From NCBI GenBank assembly GCA_031763025.1, contig JASSKH010000007.1, positions 6,959,930 to 7,023,929 on the forward strand: a DNA stretch of 64,000 bases, in the 5' to 3' direction. Below, one piece after another: positions 46,270 to 57,152 of this stretch. Each line of letters starts with the position of its first letter. Within the stretch, counting starts at the first letter, position 1. This DNA is from Macrocystis pyrifera (taxonomy: Eukaryota; Sar; Phaeophyceae; Laminariales; Laminariaceae). Both the position numbers and the translations under genes were made by a program. The notes under the pieces were generated by a model. That model was not told the origin of the DNA. It saw only the letters and a program-made list of their open reading frames with translations, and made no database searches.

Positions 46270-49200
46270 GTGAGCGTTTGCACTTCTACAAACAGTAGTC
46301 TTCCTCACGGTTCTTGTCTATGTCCATCAACATCAGTGTGATCAACAGGGTACAATGTTATCCTATATCATACCAGGTACCTCGTATGTACGTAGCAGAT
46401 ACCTGGTACTTGTAGTGGAGTCGTTCGATGAGCGGCAGGGTGGAAGGCCTTAAACGTGACTTAGGATGTACGGCGGTGGAAAATGACCCGTTATTATGTT
46501 ACTGCGCGACGAAACTTAAGTGCAGGTCGGCGCTGCAAATAGTGCTACGCGTAGCTGTGCAGAGTCTTACCGCGCTCCCGCTTGGCATCATGTTCCAACG
46601 TGGGCCTGATTCCATCTGGACCTGAGCCCTCAGAACTGGCCCTCGGTATACGTTTTGCCGCCGGCAGGGCCCATCAACACACTCTGATCGCACGCCAGCA
46701 TCGAGGGTTTCCACCAAACGCCCACGGCAATAACCAAAAACACGACATATTAATACTCGTAAATCCAGCATATATGAAGGTCCAACAAGCTTTTCGTTGC
46801 AGACCCGTCCGGCATTTAATCGTCGCTTTGTTTATTATTTCGCCACCGGGTGTTGTCCTGTACCTGGTACCTGATGCGATTGCTGCTGCTGACTACTGTC
46901 GCTGAACTGCTGTTGAACTAATACTGCCGCTGTACCCCGAAGCTCCTCTTTATTTACGACGAAAATAGGTACCAGGTACCTATTAAGAGTATCCTGAAAC
47001 AAGTCTACAGCAGCAACAGGCCGTTGTAGAGTTATATTCCTTGTTTGCAGTTAGGGGGGGTTCCGTCGTCGCTACGTACGTACTCGTTCATAACGCTTTC
47101 TTGCTCGTCGCGCGATCGTTACGAAATCGATCGCAAATAGGGAAACAAGTACAACCTAAGGGCTTCGGTCCCGATCACCTCGCGTCTCGATGAAAAACGT
47201 TTTTGATCCATCGGGTCGAATTTTAACGCAACGGTCATCTTGACCATCTCAAACATCACGACGAATCAACGTCACGCAGGCGGACCCAGAGTTGTTCCAG
47301 TTCGGCAACCATTGGCCTCCTTTCCTGGATCTGGCGCGACGCGCCCTGCGAAGCGCAGACCCTGCGGTGCATGCAAAGGTGCAGAGAAGGCGGCGATTGC
47401 AGGGATGAGCGGGACGGGCGCCGTTATTTTGGAAGTTGACCTCGGAGCTATCATTGACGGTGGTGCGCGCGGGGGGAAGGGGGGAGGTGTACGAATGTCA
47501 TGCATGACCGTAGTCGTATAATCATAGACGCTCACATCTCTACAATGCCGGAACAGGGCATGTCGGGTTTTCACCGGCCAGGCAGACAATGCTTGCACCA
47601 AGCGCGAAGCGCCCTGAGGTGTAGGGTGAGTCGCATGAAGGGTGAGCTGCATCCTACGAAGAACAGCTTGTGAGGCGGACTTTTTTGCATGGGATGATAG
47701 CGTCAAATACCTTGAGAGGGGAAGAAGAGGGGGGGGTTACACTACATGAGTAAAAAAAATGTACGGATCTGCCGGGGGTATGTTGAGGCTACTACAGAGA
47801 CTATTAAAGTCGCGTTTGTACACCTCTGTTCGGTGAATTGAACCGTTGTGCCCCACCTATCCCTCCCTGTTGTACGCAGGCGTAATCGGGGAAACTCGTA
47901 TCCCTCCCTCCGTCCCTCCCTCCCTCCTCTTCCGCCCCTGACTCCCTCCTTTATTTTACGGCGTTTTCACCCCTGCAGGCAATGAGTTTGCATTGGCTTA
48001 TGTACGAGAAGTCCATGGGCATGTCCGCGGCAGACATGTGCGAGGGAGTTCTTGACCACGCCCGACACTACTTTGCTAGTACCGTCCACGTGCTGCCGTT
48101 TCCTGCGCGCAAACGGCGAACGGCGCCCAGCGCGAGAGATGGTGGCGATTGCGATGCGGGCGTCAGCCTCGCAGGCTTAGGAAAACCCGAGCTGGCTCGC
48201 GCCGCGCGCGAGGCGAGGGCTCTTCACGGCATGCTCGCGACGATACACGAGGTACTTTGCTGCTAGAGCTGCCAATCTTGCTGTGAGCTCTCACGCTGCT
48301 CGTTTCTCGGGGATTGGGCGCACTGCTGTGTGTTTTCAACCTTGGACTTTTCGTCGAATTGGAAGGGGTTCACGTCTCGGTTATGCTCCATCGCCACCAC
48401 TTGCGAACGTGTTTGCCGGCATTCTATATACCATGGCTAAAGTCGTACGTGTAAACGCTTGCTGGGCATTCTATATACCTGCCACTATTTCCAACGTCAG
48501 TCCTGCTTGTGAGTTTTACTAACCGTGGGTGAGCTTTTTTTCGTTGCTGTATTTTAGTCGAGAGGCAACAGACACGCCCAACTCATGGTGTGGGGCACGA
48601 GCGGGCTCGTTTCAGAACGAACGATGCCGCCGATGATGGCGCGTCACAAGTTGGCTTCGTGTCGCACATGATGCTGTGTAGTTGGTGGTGGAAAGGGGAC
48701 ACGGGCGACCCTGCAGCCCCGCTCTCGCGTTTTTCTCGTCTCCCGCTCGCGTGTTTTTCTCGTATAGGCATTCCAGCATCTGCCGGAAAAAAACGCGTGT
48801 GGAACATCGTCAGCGGCTTTCTTTCTCTCTTCGGAGACGCCGCGGCGGCTGCTGCCTCCGCCACGGGTCCCTTGGTGGAGAACGACGACGCAGCGGCCAC
48901 GGTAGCCAACAGCGATATCAGTAGTGTCCCTCTCGGCCTTGACGTCGGTAGCGGCGGCGGCAGCGGTGATTCGTCACAGGTGGTCCTCCTTCCGGCGCAT
49001 TTCCTCGCCATCGCCGGCGCAGTGGACGACTGGCTTCCCGGCTGGCTGAGAACCCTTCCCACAGGGCGGCTCGTTCGGGCGGTGAGCGATGCTGGCCTTG
49101 TGGCCGCCATGGTCCGAAGGTGCGCCGCGCTGCAGCCACAGGTTCCCTTGCGCCCCCACCGCCTGAATCGACCGCGCCGCGCCAAACCCGTTCTCGGTGC

Positions 49201-52200
49201 CGCCGCGACCGACTTGGGACACCGTCCGGTCGCTTTCCGTCCGTCTCTGTCTGCGGCGGCGGCGGCGGCGGAGGCGGCCGTGGTCCCCCCTGGCGATGTT
49301 ATAGCCCCCCCTGCCACATATTTGGATCGTGCACTGCTGCTGCAGTCCGTCTCCTTCCTCGGAACCATAGCTGCGCATTGTCGAGGAAACCCGCGACCGT
49401 GCCCACCCCCTGGCGATGCCGCGGCTGCGGTGAGTCCTCTTGCTGGCGCCGACGGGAACGCGCCGCCGGGCGCGGGATGCAAGAGTGGTCCGCCGAAGGG
49501 GGGGGCAGCACGTGGGGCCGGAGGTGAGGGCGAGCTCGGTATGGATCTCGAACAGAAGCAGAAGCACCAAGGGGAGAAGGTTATGCAGGCGCTTGCGCGT
49601 TGTGTGGCGAGAGAGCCTCCTCCAGCCGCTGAGCCGGTCGGCGGGCGGATGGCGCCGCGACAGCCCGACTGCTCCCGGCGGGCACCACAAATGCCGGTTC
49701 GGAGCGTGGCGCTCGGATACGTGGGACAAGTGGCAAGGGCCGCGGCGGGTGCGGCGTCGACACCGTTCACCCCCGCCGTAATTGACGCTCTGTTTTCGCC
49801 CTTGGCCGATCACGGGCAATGGAACGGTAGTGGACAGAGCGGGGAGCAAGCGGGTGGCAGCGGCGGCGGCATCGGTGGCGATAGCAGAGGTTATTCTCGG
49901 CACAGCCGCTTTGATGGAGACGAAATAGACGGGCCGCTACCGCTACCAGCGAGGGTGGAAGAGAAGGAAGGGAACGAGGAGGAGGAGGAGGAGGAGGAGC
50001 CCGCTTCATTTTTTGGGGCTCTCGCAGAAGTCGCGGGAGTGCTTCTGTCATCTCGAGACGGCTCGACGGGCTTCTTTGTCGACGGCCCGGCAGGCCCCGA
50101 GGCTTCTCGTGTGCTTCTGGAGATCGCTCGCTGGGCTGCGGAGCTCGCGAAGTACGCGTGCTGGCGCCGCCGCAGCAGCACCGACAGCGACAGCGGCGGC
50201 CCTGCTCTTGGCGAGGGGAAGGCAAACGGGACACCTGGTGTACCGGGGTCGGCGAGTGCGTGGGGAGCGCCGTTTCCGCTGGTTGGGTCGAGGTGACGCG
50301 GAGCACCTTGCGGTGGAGTTCGCGTGCGCGCTGGCGCCCATCATGGGGTTCCCCCCGAAGCAGCGAGCGGCCGGGTGGGCGGCGCTCTGGCGGTGTGATG
50401 TGCCGCACGCCCTGGCGGCGCTTACGGCGTGCCTTGACAATAGTCCGGCGCCCAAAGGGTCGGCCTTTAGAAGGGTAGAGGGCGGACAGAGGAAGAGCAA
50501 CAGGGGCAGCGGTTCGACCTCCTTGGAGGGATGCAGCAGCGGCGACGGAGACGAGCGTGGAAGCGGTGGTCGCGGCGACGACGGCGGCAGCAGCGGTGGT
50601 GAGCCATGGAAGCGCGACCGTGACCTGAGGGATCGGCTGCTGCTGTCACTGGTCGAGTGGGCACGCGATCTGACAGGCGTGAGCTACCTCCGCAGGGTAG
50701 GGCTCGCCGGGCCCTGTGCGTCCTTCCTTTCGCGTTACCTCGCGCGGCGGAACCTGCGGCCCGCCTGCAGGGACGAGTGCGCGGACCCTCGACCGCTCGC
50801 TCTGGCGGCCAGGCTGTCCCTGTGCGCGGAGGGCCTGGAGGAGCTGCTGTGCGCGGATGGGGGTATTGCGGACGAAGTGGACGCTGGCTTAGGTCGCCTC
50901 GAAGAGCTGATAAACCTCGCGGAGCTGCTGCCATCTCATACGGCAGCACGCCTTCCGCTGCTGCCGCAGACTCCGCCGCCTCATGCCCTTGCCCTTGCTG
51001 TTGGTGACACCAACAACTGCTTTGAGGGCGGGGGCGAGGGTGGGGGTGTTGACGATGGTCGTGGATGCTCAAGCGCGGGTGGTCATCCAAGATTGTCCGG
51101 GATGGAAGTGGGCGGCGGCGGCGGCGCTCCCGAACTCCGATGCCTCGAAATCGCTTGCCGCTTTTCCTGCCCGAGCACGGCCCTCCCTAACTCGGGCTCC
51201 GCCATTGGCTCCGTCGGCGCCGGAGCCCTGCGGGCGGAGCGGTGGTTGCGGTGGGCGGTGTTGCGCGCGGCACCAGGGGGGCGCGCTGCCAGATGCCGGC
51301 GGGCTTGCGCCGGAAGAAGAGGTGGCCCGCTCTCCCGAAGACGTGCGTGTGGCCGCCCTCGGACTGGCCACGAGTTTGGCGAGTGATCTGACCATAGCGG
51401 TAGCGATGGAAGCGCGGTGGTCGCTCGTCGATGCGCTCGCACGGCAACAGCCAGTGGAGGGGGCGGCAAAGGTGGCCGCGGTTAGCAGCGGAGGGGGCGC
51501 CAGCATCGACAGCGGCGGTACCGGCGGGTGCGGAAGCAGAAGGGGCGGGGGCGGAGACGGGGACCCGGAGGCCATGGTGTCGGAAAGCGGCCCTGCTTCC
51601 AACCAGGCGCGCAGTGACAGCAGAGGCGGGGGCAGAGGTGGCTTGATGTCCGCGCACAATCCTGATGTGATGGTACCTCTAGAACCTGTTGGGCTCGGCT
51701 GCGCTCGCCTGGTGGTTTCGCTGACTACCCTGGGCGGTCCGACCGAAGAGCGGCGCAATCGAATGCAAAGGCTTCGTGACGCGGAGGTGTTGGCTGGTGC
51801 GCCAAGTGCTTTCCTTCGTGGGGATGCTGTTGCTGCCGCTACCGCTGCTGGCACCGCTTCTGCCGCCGCTACAGCTACCGTTGCTGCTACCGCTGCTGCT
51901 GATCCTGTTGGTGTCACCTCTCAGCAGAGAGGTGACCTCCGCGGGATGGCGCAGGTCGCACTTTTCCCAGAGGACAGTCTGCCGGACGAGGACTGGTGGA
52001 GCGCCGCGCGGCAGTGCGTCTTGACGGTCGTGGAGGTGCTAGCCAAGCCTCGAGGGCCTCAAACGGACGAGGCGTTCGCGTTGCTGACTACAGCGGCAGC
52101 AAAGGGGCCGGCCCTCCCGCCGGGTACTGCGGCCGCCGCGCCGCCGGAATTCGCTGGCGCGAATAACCGCGACAGCGGCGCGCCGCGCGTCCCTCGTTCG

Positions 52201-53733
52201 GAAGGCAACGTGCCTGGCGAACAGCCGGTGGTAGCGGCGGTGGCGGCGGCCGCGGTGTCGGCGATGGAGAATCTTTTGTTTTCCTACGCGAGCGGCCTAG
52301 GTCTCGTGGACGGCAGTGACCGAGATCGATTCGGGGCCGGGTTGAGGAATACCTTGGCGGCCGCCGAGAGCGTCCAGTCGGCGACGACTTTCCCCTTCTT
52401 TCCTTTTTCGTTTCCACAAGCCTACTGCCCCGCAGGCCCCGCGGGTGAGGAGACGCGATTTGACGGCCGCAGCTTCGACTGCGACTGGTTCACGGCCGTG
52501 GTGTTCCTAGCCTCCTGCAGCTCGGATGGCGGGGCCGCGAGCGGGATGATTCGGGGGGCCTCGCGGCGGCGTTTCCCCGGAGCTGCCGTCGCGCCGCCGC
52601 CGCCGTCGCTCGCAGGGAAGCTGCACGCTGCGGATGGAGCTGGGCCTGAGGCAGCGGAATTAGCAATGGAAGCATCGGCAGCAGCGGCTTCATCAGCAGC
52701 AGCAGCTGCAGCGGCGGGGGTGGCTGTGCGCGGGCTCGCGGACCGCGCCGCCGCTGTCCCTGTCGTGGGAGTACCCCGAGCACCGCGTTTTGCCCCTGTC
52801 TCATCGCTCTCAACCACTTCGGCGCGCTTTCTCCCCCCCATGACTGTGACCGAGAGCCGCGATGCTTTCAACGAGGAGGAGGAAGAGGAGATTACGGCCG
52901 GTGTAGTTGCGGGTGCTGGCGCCAGTGCCGGTTCCCGTGCGGGTGTCGGTGCCGCCGCCGGCCCTTCGCCTTCCCCCCGGTACGTGGGCGCGGCGGCTGC
53001 GGCCGGGGCTTCCCTCGGGGACCCGCCGCTGCTGCTGCTGGCGGCCCTGGCCGAGGAGATCGTTGAGGAGGAGCTGCCGGGCGTGTCGGAGGCGTTAAGC
53101 GGGGTGGGATGGGCGGTGGCACCCCTGGCGGTCAGGTGGATGCGGCAGTGCATGCTGTGCGTGGTGGACTGGCCGGGGGTGGTGGCGTACCTCGCCTTGA
53201 CCCTGCTCCGGGGGCACGACTACCAGGCATGTGCTATTATGGGGAGGTAGAGGGCGGGTATGTAGACGATAGGTGCATGTGCTGTTTTTTTATATGTGTC
53301 CTGCTGTGTACAGTTCTTTTTTGCTGATAGGGTGATTAGACCCGTAAGCTGTTTTTGTTTTCATGTCCAGCTGTTCGATTACTTGTGCTATTGTAGACCT
53401 TTTGCGCTCAGTGTGCGACTGTCTTGTGTTCCGCCGTTTTTGTTCTGTTGCTTGCTGCTGTTTGTGCTGTGTGTATTCTGCTGCTTTCTGCTGTCCATAA
53501 ATGCTTGCTTTCGAAGGTGTACTTCGTTGTCGCCCTCTTGCGTACGGCCCAGCCCAGCATCATGGACGCGGCTTCGACGGGCCTCTACCTTCACCTCGGC
53601 GACCTCCTAGCCGGGGGGGGGAGGCGCTCTGGACGGTTTCGACCTCGCAGACGCCCTTTCTTACATGGAGGGGTTGGAGCGGCGCCACCGCTCCCGGTGC
53701 CTTGCGGCGACTGAGGCTTACCTCGCGCAGTAA
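45556..53733 (+). CDS. large helical-repeat protein with a TBC-like C-terminus, candidate broad-minded (TBC1D32/BROMI)
   Basis: Five exons can be joined: 45556-46269, 47979-48251, 48558-about 48642, 48768-53226 and 53517-53733. The first two junctions are phase 0 with good GT-AG sites (GAG|GTGAGC, CTGCAG|GCA, GAG|GTACTT, TTTTAG|TCG). The third, near 48642, is weak. The product is about 1,900 residues. Leu/Ala-rich helical segments of armadillo or HEAT type alternate with Gly, Ser and Ala low-complexity inserts. The C-terminus reads RQCMLCVVDWPGVVAYL, then GHDYQ joined to VYFVVALLRTAQ, and ends in a Glu/Arg-rich helix. It resembles the end of a TBC domain. Known broad-minded proteins combine a long helical N-terminus with a degenerate TBC end and act in cilium assembly and CCRK-linked signalling. 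I infer that family without a search. Two one-base excesses in homopolymers and one unplaced shift interrupt the frame. Confidence 0.6.
47470..47715 (+). mobile_element. dispersed repeat R1, copy 4, inside intron 1 of the TBC1D32-like gene
   Basis: A 3'-truncated R1 with G-rich head (GGGGGGAAGGGGGGAGG), the CATGCATGACCGTAGTCGTA block and GAGCTGCATCCTACG. It ends near the TTTTTTGCATGGGATGATAG equivalent. It lies in the gene's sense orientation within a 1.7-kb intron. Confidence 0.75.
47979..48251 (+). CDS. exon 2 of the TBC1D32-like gene
   Basis: It follows a pyrimidine-rich tract ending CCCTGCAG and runs 91 codons to GAG|GTACTT. The product includes HWLMYEKSMGMSAADMCEG and a C-terminal ALHGMLATIHE helix. 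Both junctions are phase 0. Confidence 0.65.
48558..48642 (+). CDS. exon 3 of the TBC1D32-like gene (3' end uncertain)
   Basis: It opens after TGTATTTTAG in phase 0 with HAQLMVWGTSGLVSERTMPP. The frame hits a stop at 48669, so a donor must lie before it. A GT at 48643 would leave phase 1, matching the acceptor TCGTATAG at 48760-48767. The donor is weak. Confidence 0.4.
48768..53226 (+). CDS. exon 4 of the TBC1D32-like gene (long, frame-shifted twice)
   Basis: About 4.46 kb of GC-rich coding sequence in three successive frames. The first runs to at most 50296. The second runs to 51276-51281, where removing one G from a G6 run joins WLRWAVLRAAPGG to ALPDAGGLAPEEE. The third runs to 53226. The length after the two-base start is a multiple of three plus two, which fits two surplus bases. 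Conserved-looking helical blocks include ALLLQSVSFLGTIAAHC, VLLEIARWAAELAKYA, LAVEFACALAPIMGFPP and VAALGLATSLASDLTIAVA. Small unrecognised introns in the low-complexity parts are possible (a GTGAGT lies at about 49429). Confidence 0.6.
53517..53733 (+). CDS. exon 5 (terminal) of the TBC1D32-like gene
   Basis: It opens with VYFVVALLRTAQPSIMDAA in phase 0 after TTCGAAG and ends at TAA 53731-53733. A run of nine G (53613-53621) shifts the frame. With eight, the reading continues LDGFDLADALSYMEGLERRH to the stop. The upstream donor is CAG|GCATGT, so the intron would be GC-AG. Confidence 0.6.
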
Positions 53734-53746
53734 GAGTCGCGGAGGT

Positions 53747-53774
53747 GGGGGGGGGGGGGGGGGGGGGGGGGGGG
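53747..53774 (+). repeat. uninterrupted run of 28 G
   Basis: It starts 13 bases after the stop codon of the TBC1D32-like gene, so it lies in the sense strand of the 3' untranslated region. It could form G-quadruplexes and is prone to miscounting. Confidence 0.85.
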
Positions 53775-54894
53775 TGCGATGGGGCTCGATGCATGTCACA
53801 CCGCGTCGAGGGCCTGCCTCATGGAATAGTCGCGCGGGGGGTGGGTGGGGGGTTGGAGGGGGAGGGAGGGCGAAGAAATTGCGCTCCGCGGGGTAGACTA
53901 AAGTGTTGTTTGTGTTTTAGTCGTGCTGGTGCTGATGCTATATGTGGCGATGCTCGATATGCTTTGCTTCGAGGATCTGCTCCGTCGTATCTCGCGCATC
54001 GCCCACACGCTGTTGTCGTTGAAGCGTTTTTTTTTTTTTCCCATGTCCGCCGGTGTGTCGCCGGCGTGCTGTTGTTGTGCCTAAAGCGTTTTGCATGCCT
54101 GTGTGCACCTCGCCCACATATATGTATTTGTTGTGCGTCATGCTCATTGTGTGTATGTAGTGTATGTATGTGCCGTCTATTTCTTTATGCCCGATTGTTT
54201 GGTGAGCTCAGCGGAAGTTAAGAGGTACCACTCAATCTGTCGGTATCTGCCGCGAGGACAGTGTGGGCAGTTTTTTCACACTTGATACCATTGATACCCA
54301 ACGGTGCTTTCGTTACTTCGGATAAAGTTGTTGTAAGCTTCTGGATAAATTGTGTACGCACGCGCACGGCGTGTCGTCGCCCTGCCTTGCCTTGGTCTTA
54401 TCTTGCATCGTCTCAATTTCCAGTGCTGTTAACAACAGTCCAGGAGGTTGATTGTATGCGCGGAGGATTCGTACAAACCATGTAATGAGTTTCGTACTGT
54501 AGTATTGTAACGGAGCTATATGGACCGCGAAACTCCCAGATGTGCCAGTCGGTAAGCAAGGGGGGCGGAGAGGGGGGGGGGGGGGAGAGAGGACCGAGGG
54601 GGGGGGCGGCCAGCGATCAGGCCACCTGACAATCGTGTTCGCTTTGGACACATGTCTCACGTACTCACGTACGGAAAGAAACGCATGGAGTAGGAGATCA
54701 TCGAAGCACAACATCATCAGCAGCACTTTCTTCGAACCAATTCTCAGTTTATAAAACTGAAACTGAGTCTCAGCTGCGATAAATGCAATCTTGCCTGTCT
54801 GTCCGCATTGCTTATATTTTCGAACACTTTCCAATGGTCGATATATAAGCTCGTTACAGATGAAGTTCGTAGGACGTATTCGACCCTTACGTAC
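53775..54894. other. 3' flank of the TBC1D32-like gene; no further gene
   Basis: T- and GTGT-rich sequence typical of a 3' untranslated region up to about 54.2 kb, then unremarkable DNA with G runs at 54570-54610. Confidence 0.4.
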
Positions 54895-55095
54895 CTTATA
54901 TACTGAAACTTACCATACCACCAGGCAAATTTAACCATACAACACATCCGCGACACCCTAACATCATACCATACCACAATATCAAGCCGTACCATTATCC
55001 CATACCACTAACATATCATATCCCGTACCGTGGTTTTTCCATATAGTATATCAAACCGTGTACCATATCATATCACATCAAGTACACGAGCATAC
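54895..55095. repeat. CATACCA-rich low-complexity tract
   Basis: Degenerate repeats of ACCATACCA and CATATCA units cover about 200 bp on the plus strand. Confidence 0.6.
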
Positions 55096-55340
55096 TACGT
55101 TGAAGGTGCAACTAAGCCGATGAGGGGATAAGTGAGGTGATGGTGCAAGGTGGTGAGGAGATGCATCAGCAGCCCCAGCAGCCACGTCCGAACATTAGCA
55201 GCAGGACCCAGTGAGTGCGCTAAGCGCTTGCGACGATCGCCCCGAAGAACAGCAGCAGCAAATAGAAAGACCAAGTGGGTCTGCTATAAGCGCTTGCGAC
55301 ACGGACGCTGGAGGGCGCTGGAGCTGGAGTGGATATGGCT

Positions 55341-55462
55341 TCCCTCTTGTTGCACCAGACTACAACAGGTTTCGTTGGCCTTCCTTTTGTTGCACCAGAT
55401 TAAAACAGGTTTCGTTGGCCTTTCTTTGGTTGTTACTAGATTGAAACAGGTTTCGTTGGCCT
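55341..55462. repeat. 40-bp tandem repeat, three copies
   Basis: The unit TTGTTGCACCAGATTAAAAC plus AGGTTTCGTTGGCCTTCCTT recurs at a 40-bp period (anchors at 55351, 55391 and 55431), with the third copy diverged. The frames through it are repeat translations. Confidence 0.8.
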
Positions 55463-55586
55463 GCAACCGATGCCTGTACTCTATGTTGCCGACTTGCGTT
55501 GACTGCTTGCATAGGAACGAGTACAAACAGTATTTTAAAGCAGTATAAGTTCTGGTGAGAGGTACCAGGCACAAGGTAGGTATCAC

Positions 55587-55645
55587 GTCGACATCCAGCA
55601 CAACCAGTGTCCGTGCCGATTTGCATACTCTGAAAAACATACTAT
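55587..55645. mobile_element. M3 repeat fragment
   Basis: Contains GTCGACATCCAGCACAACC and AGTGTCCGTGCCGAT, part of the M3 interior. Confidence 0.6.
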
Positions 55646-55834
55646 TTGATACCTGTTACCCTGCATGATATCTAACGAGCATTCCAACCGTGTTCTTGAC
55701 ATCAAACCGATCTTTCTACCCAGTGCCTCCGTTCGTATCTTCTCAACCATCATGACACCTGTATACATCGTGCTTTCGTGTGCTATTAACACCTATATAA
55801 TGTACCTGTTATTTGATACCTGATACCCCGGTGA

Positions 55835-55991
55835 GTGTGTTCTTCTCATTAAACCGTTCTTTCTACACTATCTCTGTGTCGTAGTCTGTGACCACAGAGC
55901 TCGTATCTTTCTAGGGTGAAGAATCAGCACGGACACTGGGCTTGCTGGATGTCGACGAGTAGAGGAACGGTTTAATGTGAAGAACACACAC
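55835..55991. mobile_element. M3 repeat, complete copy with terminal inverted repeats
   Basis: About 157 bp. It begins GTGTGTTCTTCTCATTAAAC and ends with the near reverse complement (GTTTAATGTGAAGAACACAC). The interior holds GAGCTCGTATCTTTC, CAGCACGGACACTGGG and GCTGGATGTCGAC. Truncated copies lie at 32.0, 34.2, 55.6, 56.0 and 56.6 kb. It is non-coding and MITE-like. Confidence 0.7.
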
Positions 55992-55999
55992 ACACACGT

Positions 56000-56085
56000 C
56001 GACATCCAGTACAGTGTCCATGCCGATTCTTCCCTCCTAGACGGACTATTGCATACAGATACTCTGAAAAACGAGCTTACATTAA
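56000..56085. mobile_element. M3 repeat fragment
   Basis: GTCGACATCCAG with GTGTCCATGCCGATTCTTC and a trailing CTCTGAAAAACGAGCTT block, which recurs inverted near 56590. Confidence 0.6.
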
Positions 56086-56101
56086 TAGAAATATTAGTAT
56101 T

Positions 56102-56127
56102 TACGGGGGAACATAGTAAATAAAGAG
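56102..56127. mobile_element. solo left end of the TA-flanked MITE
   Basis: TTACGGGGGAACATAGTAAA followed by unrelated AT-rich DNA. No right end is present nearby. Confidence 0.5.
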
Positions 56128-56250
56128 TAGCATCACTGCTTTTGTTTTTTAGTATTTATATTATTATTATTATGCTTGCCTTCTGACGAATATTGAATGG
56201 TGCACGAGACCCTTTTCGTCGAGCTTCTATTATTAATAGCAATATCAATA

Positions 56251-56354
56251 TTACGCGGGACCTTGTAAATAGGGCCAAATATTGTTAGTAAAAATAGGTT
56301 AATATATAGGTTTTTGTATGTACCGTAGGTCCTATTTACTATGGTCCCCCGTAA
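56251..56354. mobile_element. TA-flanked MITE, copy 4
   Basis: A 104-bp copy preceded by TA and followed by TA. The left arm is slightly diverged (TTACGCGGGACC) and the right arm intact. Confidence 0.8.
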
Positions 56355-56452
56355 TAATAGGCTGTGAAAGTGTCTCGTGTGCCACTATTAAATGTCAATA
56401 CCAACAACACGAAGTAGATTTTTCTACTACTATATTAATATTACTAGAAGCT

Positions 56453-56576
56453 CGACGGGGACCACATCGTAGTAACTAGGACCAATTGTCGTCATTATAG
56501 TAAAAACGGGGAAATATAAAGGTGTTTGTGTGTACCGTGCGTCCTATTATTTACTTTGCATAATGTTCCCCAGTAA
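56453..56576. mobile_element. TA-flanked MITE, diverged copy
   Basis: About 124 bp with recognisable but eroded arms (ACGGGGACCACAT at the left, GTTCCCCAGTAA at the right) and the family interior GGTGTTTGTGTGTACCGT. Confidence 0.6.
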
Positions 56577-56584
56577 ATATTAAT

Positions 56585-56690
56585 AATACCAGAAGCTCGT
56601 TTTTCACAGTGTGCAATAGTGCGGTTGAAGAATCGGCACGGATACTGGTTGTGCTGGATGTCGACGTGTAAAAAAAAAAACGGTTTTAAT
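56585..56690. mobile_element. M3 repeat, reverse-oriented fragment
   Basis: AAGAATCGGCACGGATACTG, GTGCTGGATGTCGACGTG and the CGGTTTTAATGTGAA end are present. The other end is lost. Confidence 0.65.
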
Positions 56691-57152
56691 GTGAATGAAG
56701 ACCCCATCAAATAATAATACGTTTTTCGGAGTGTGTCATACGGGGTCGAGTTTCTAGCAATACTTATATAAAATAATACCAATAATAGTAGGCTGTGAAA
56801 GTGTCTTGTGCACCACTATTAATATTAAATGTCAATACTGACAACACCCTTTATGAACCACGACGAATATCCTATGTCCTGTACGACCAGGAGTAGTACC
56901 GATAGCCAGCACACAGACGCTCAGTCTCAGCCAAACCTCGCCTGCTGGGGTGCCGTCTGTGCCGGTCCCGACTGGTGGTGTTTCTCGTCACGCTCAACAA
57001 CTGCAACTGCGACTTCAAAAAAAAAGGGACAATCAAACTGAGAACAGCCGCTCGATGCATTTCATCGAGGGGCAATAACAATCATAAACCTCACCCATGA
57101 ATGTATTGAACTTTTGAAATTAAAAGTTTATCACAATTAAACTTGATCGCTA

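Noticed and set aside
48583-49903. Long minus-strand frames opposite the TBC1D32-like gene
   Set aside because: They are antisense shadows of GC-rich codons. The plus strand has matching splice phases and protein-like helices.
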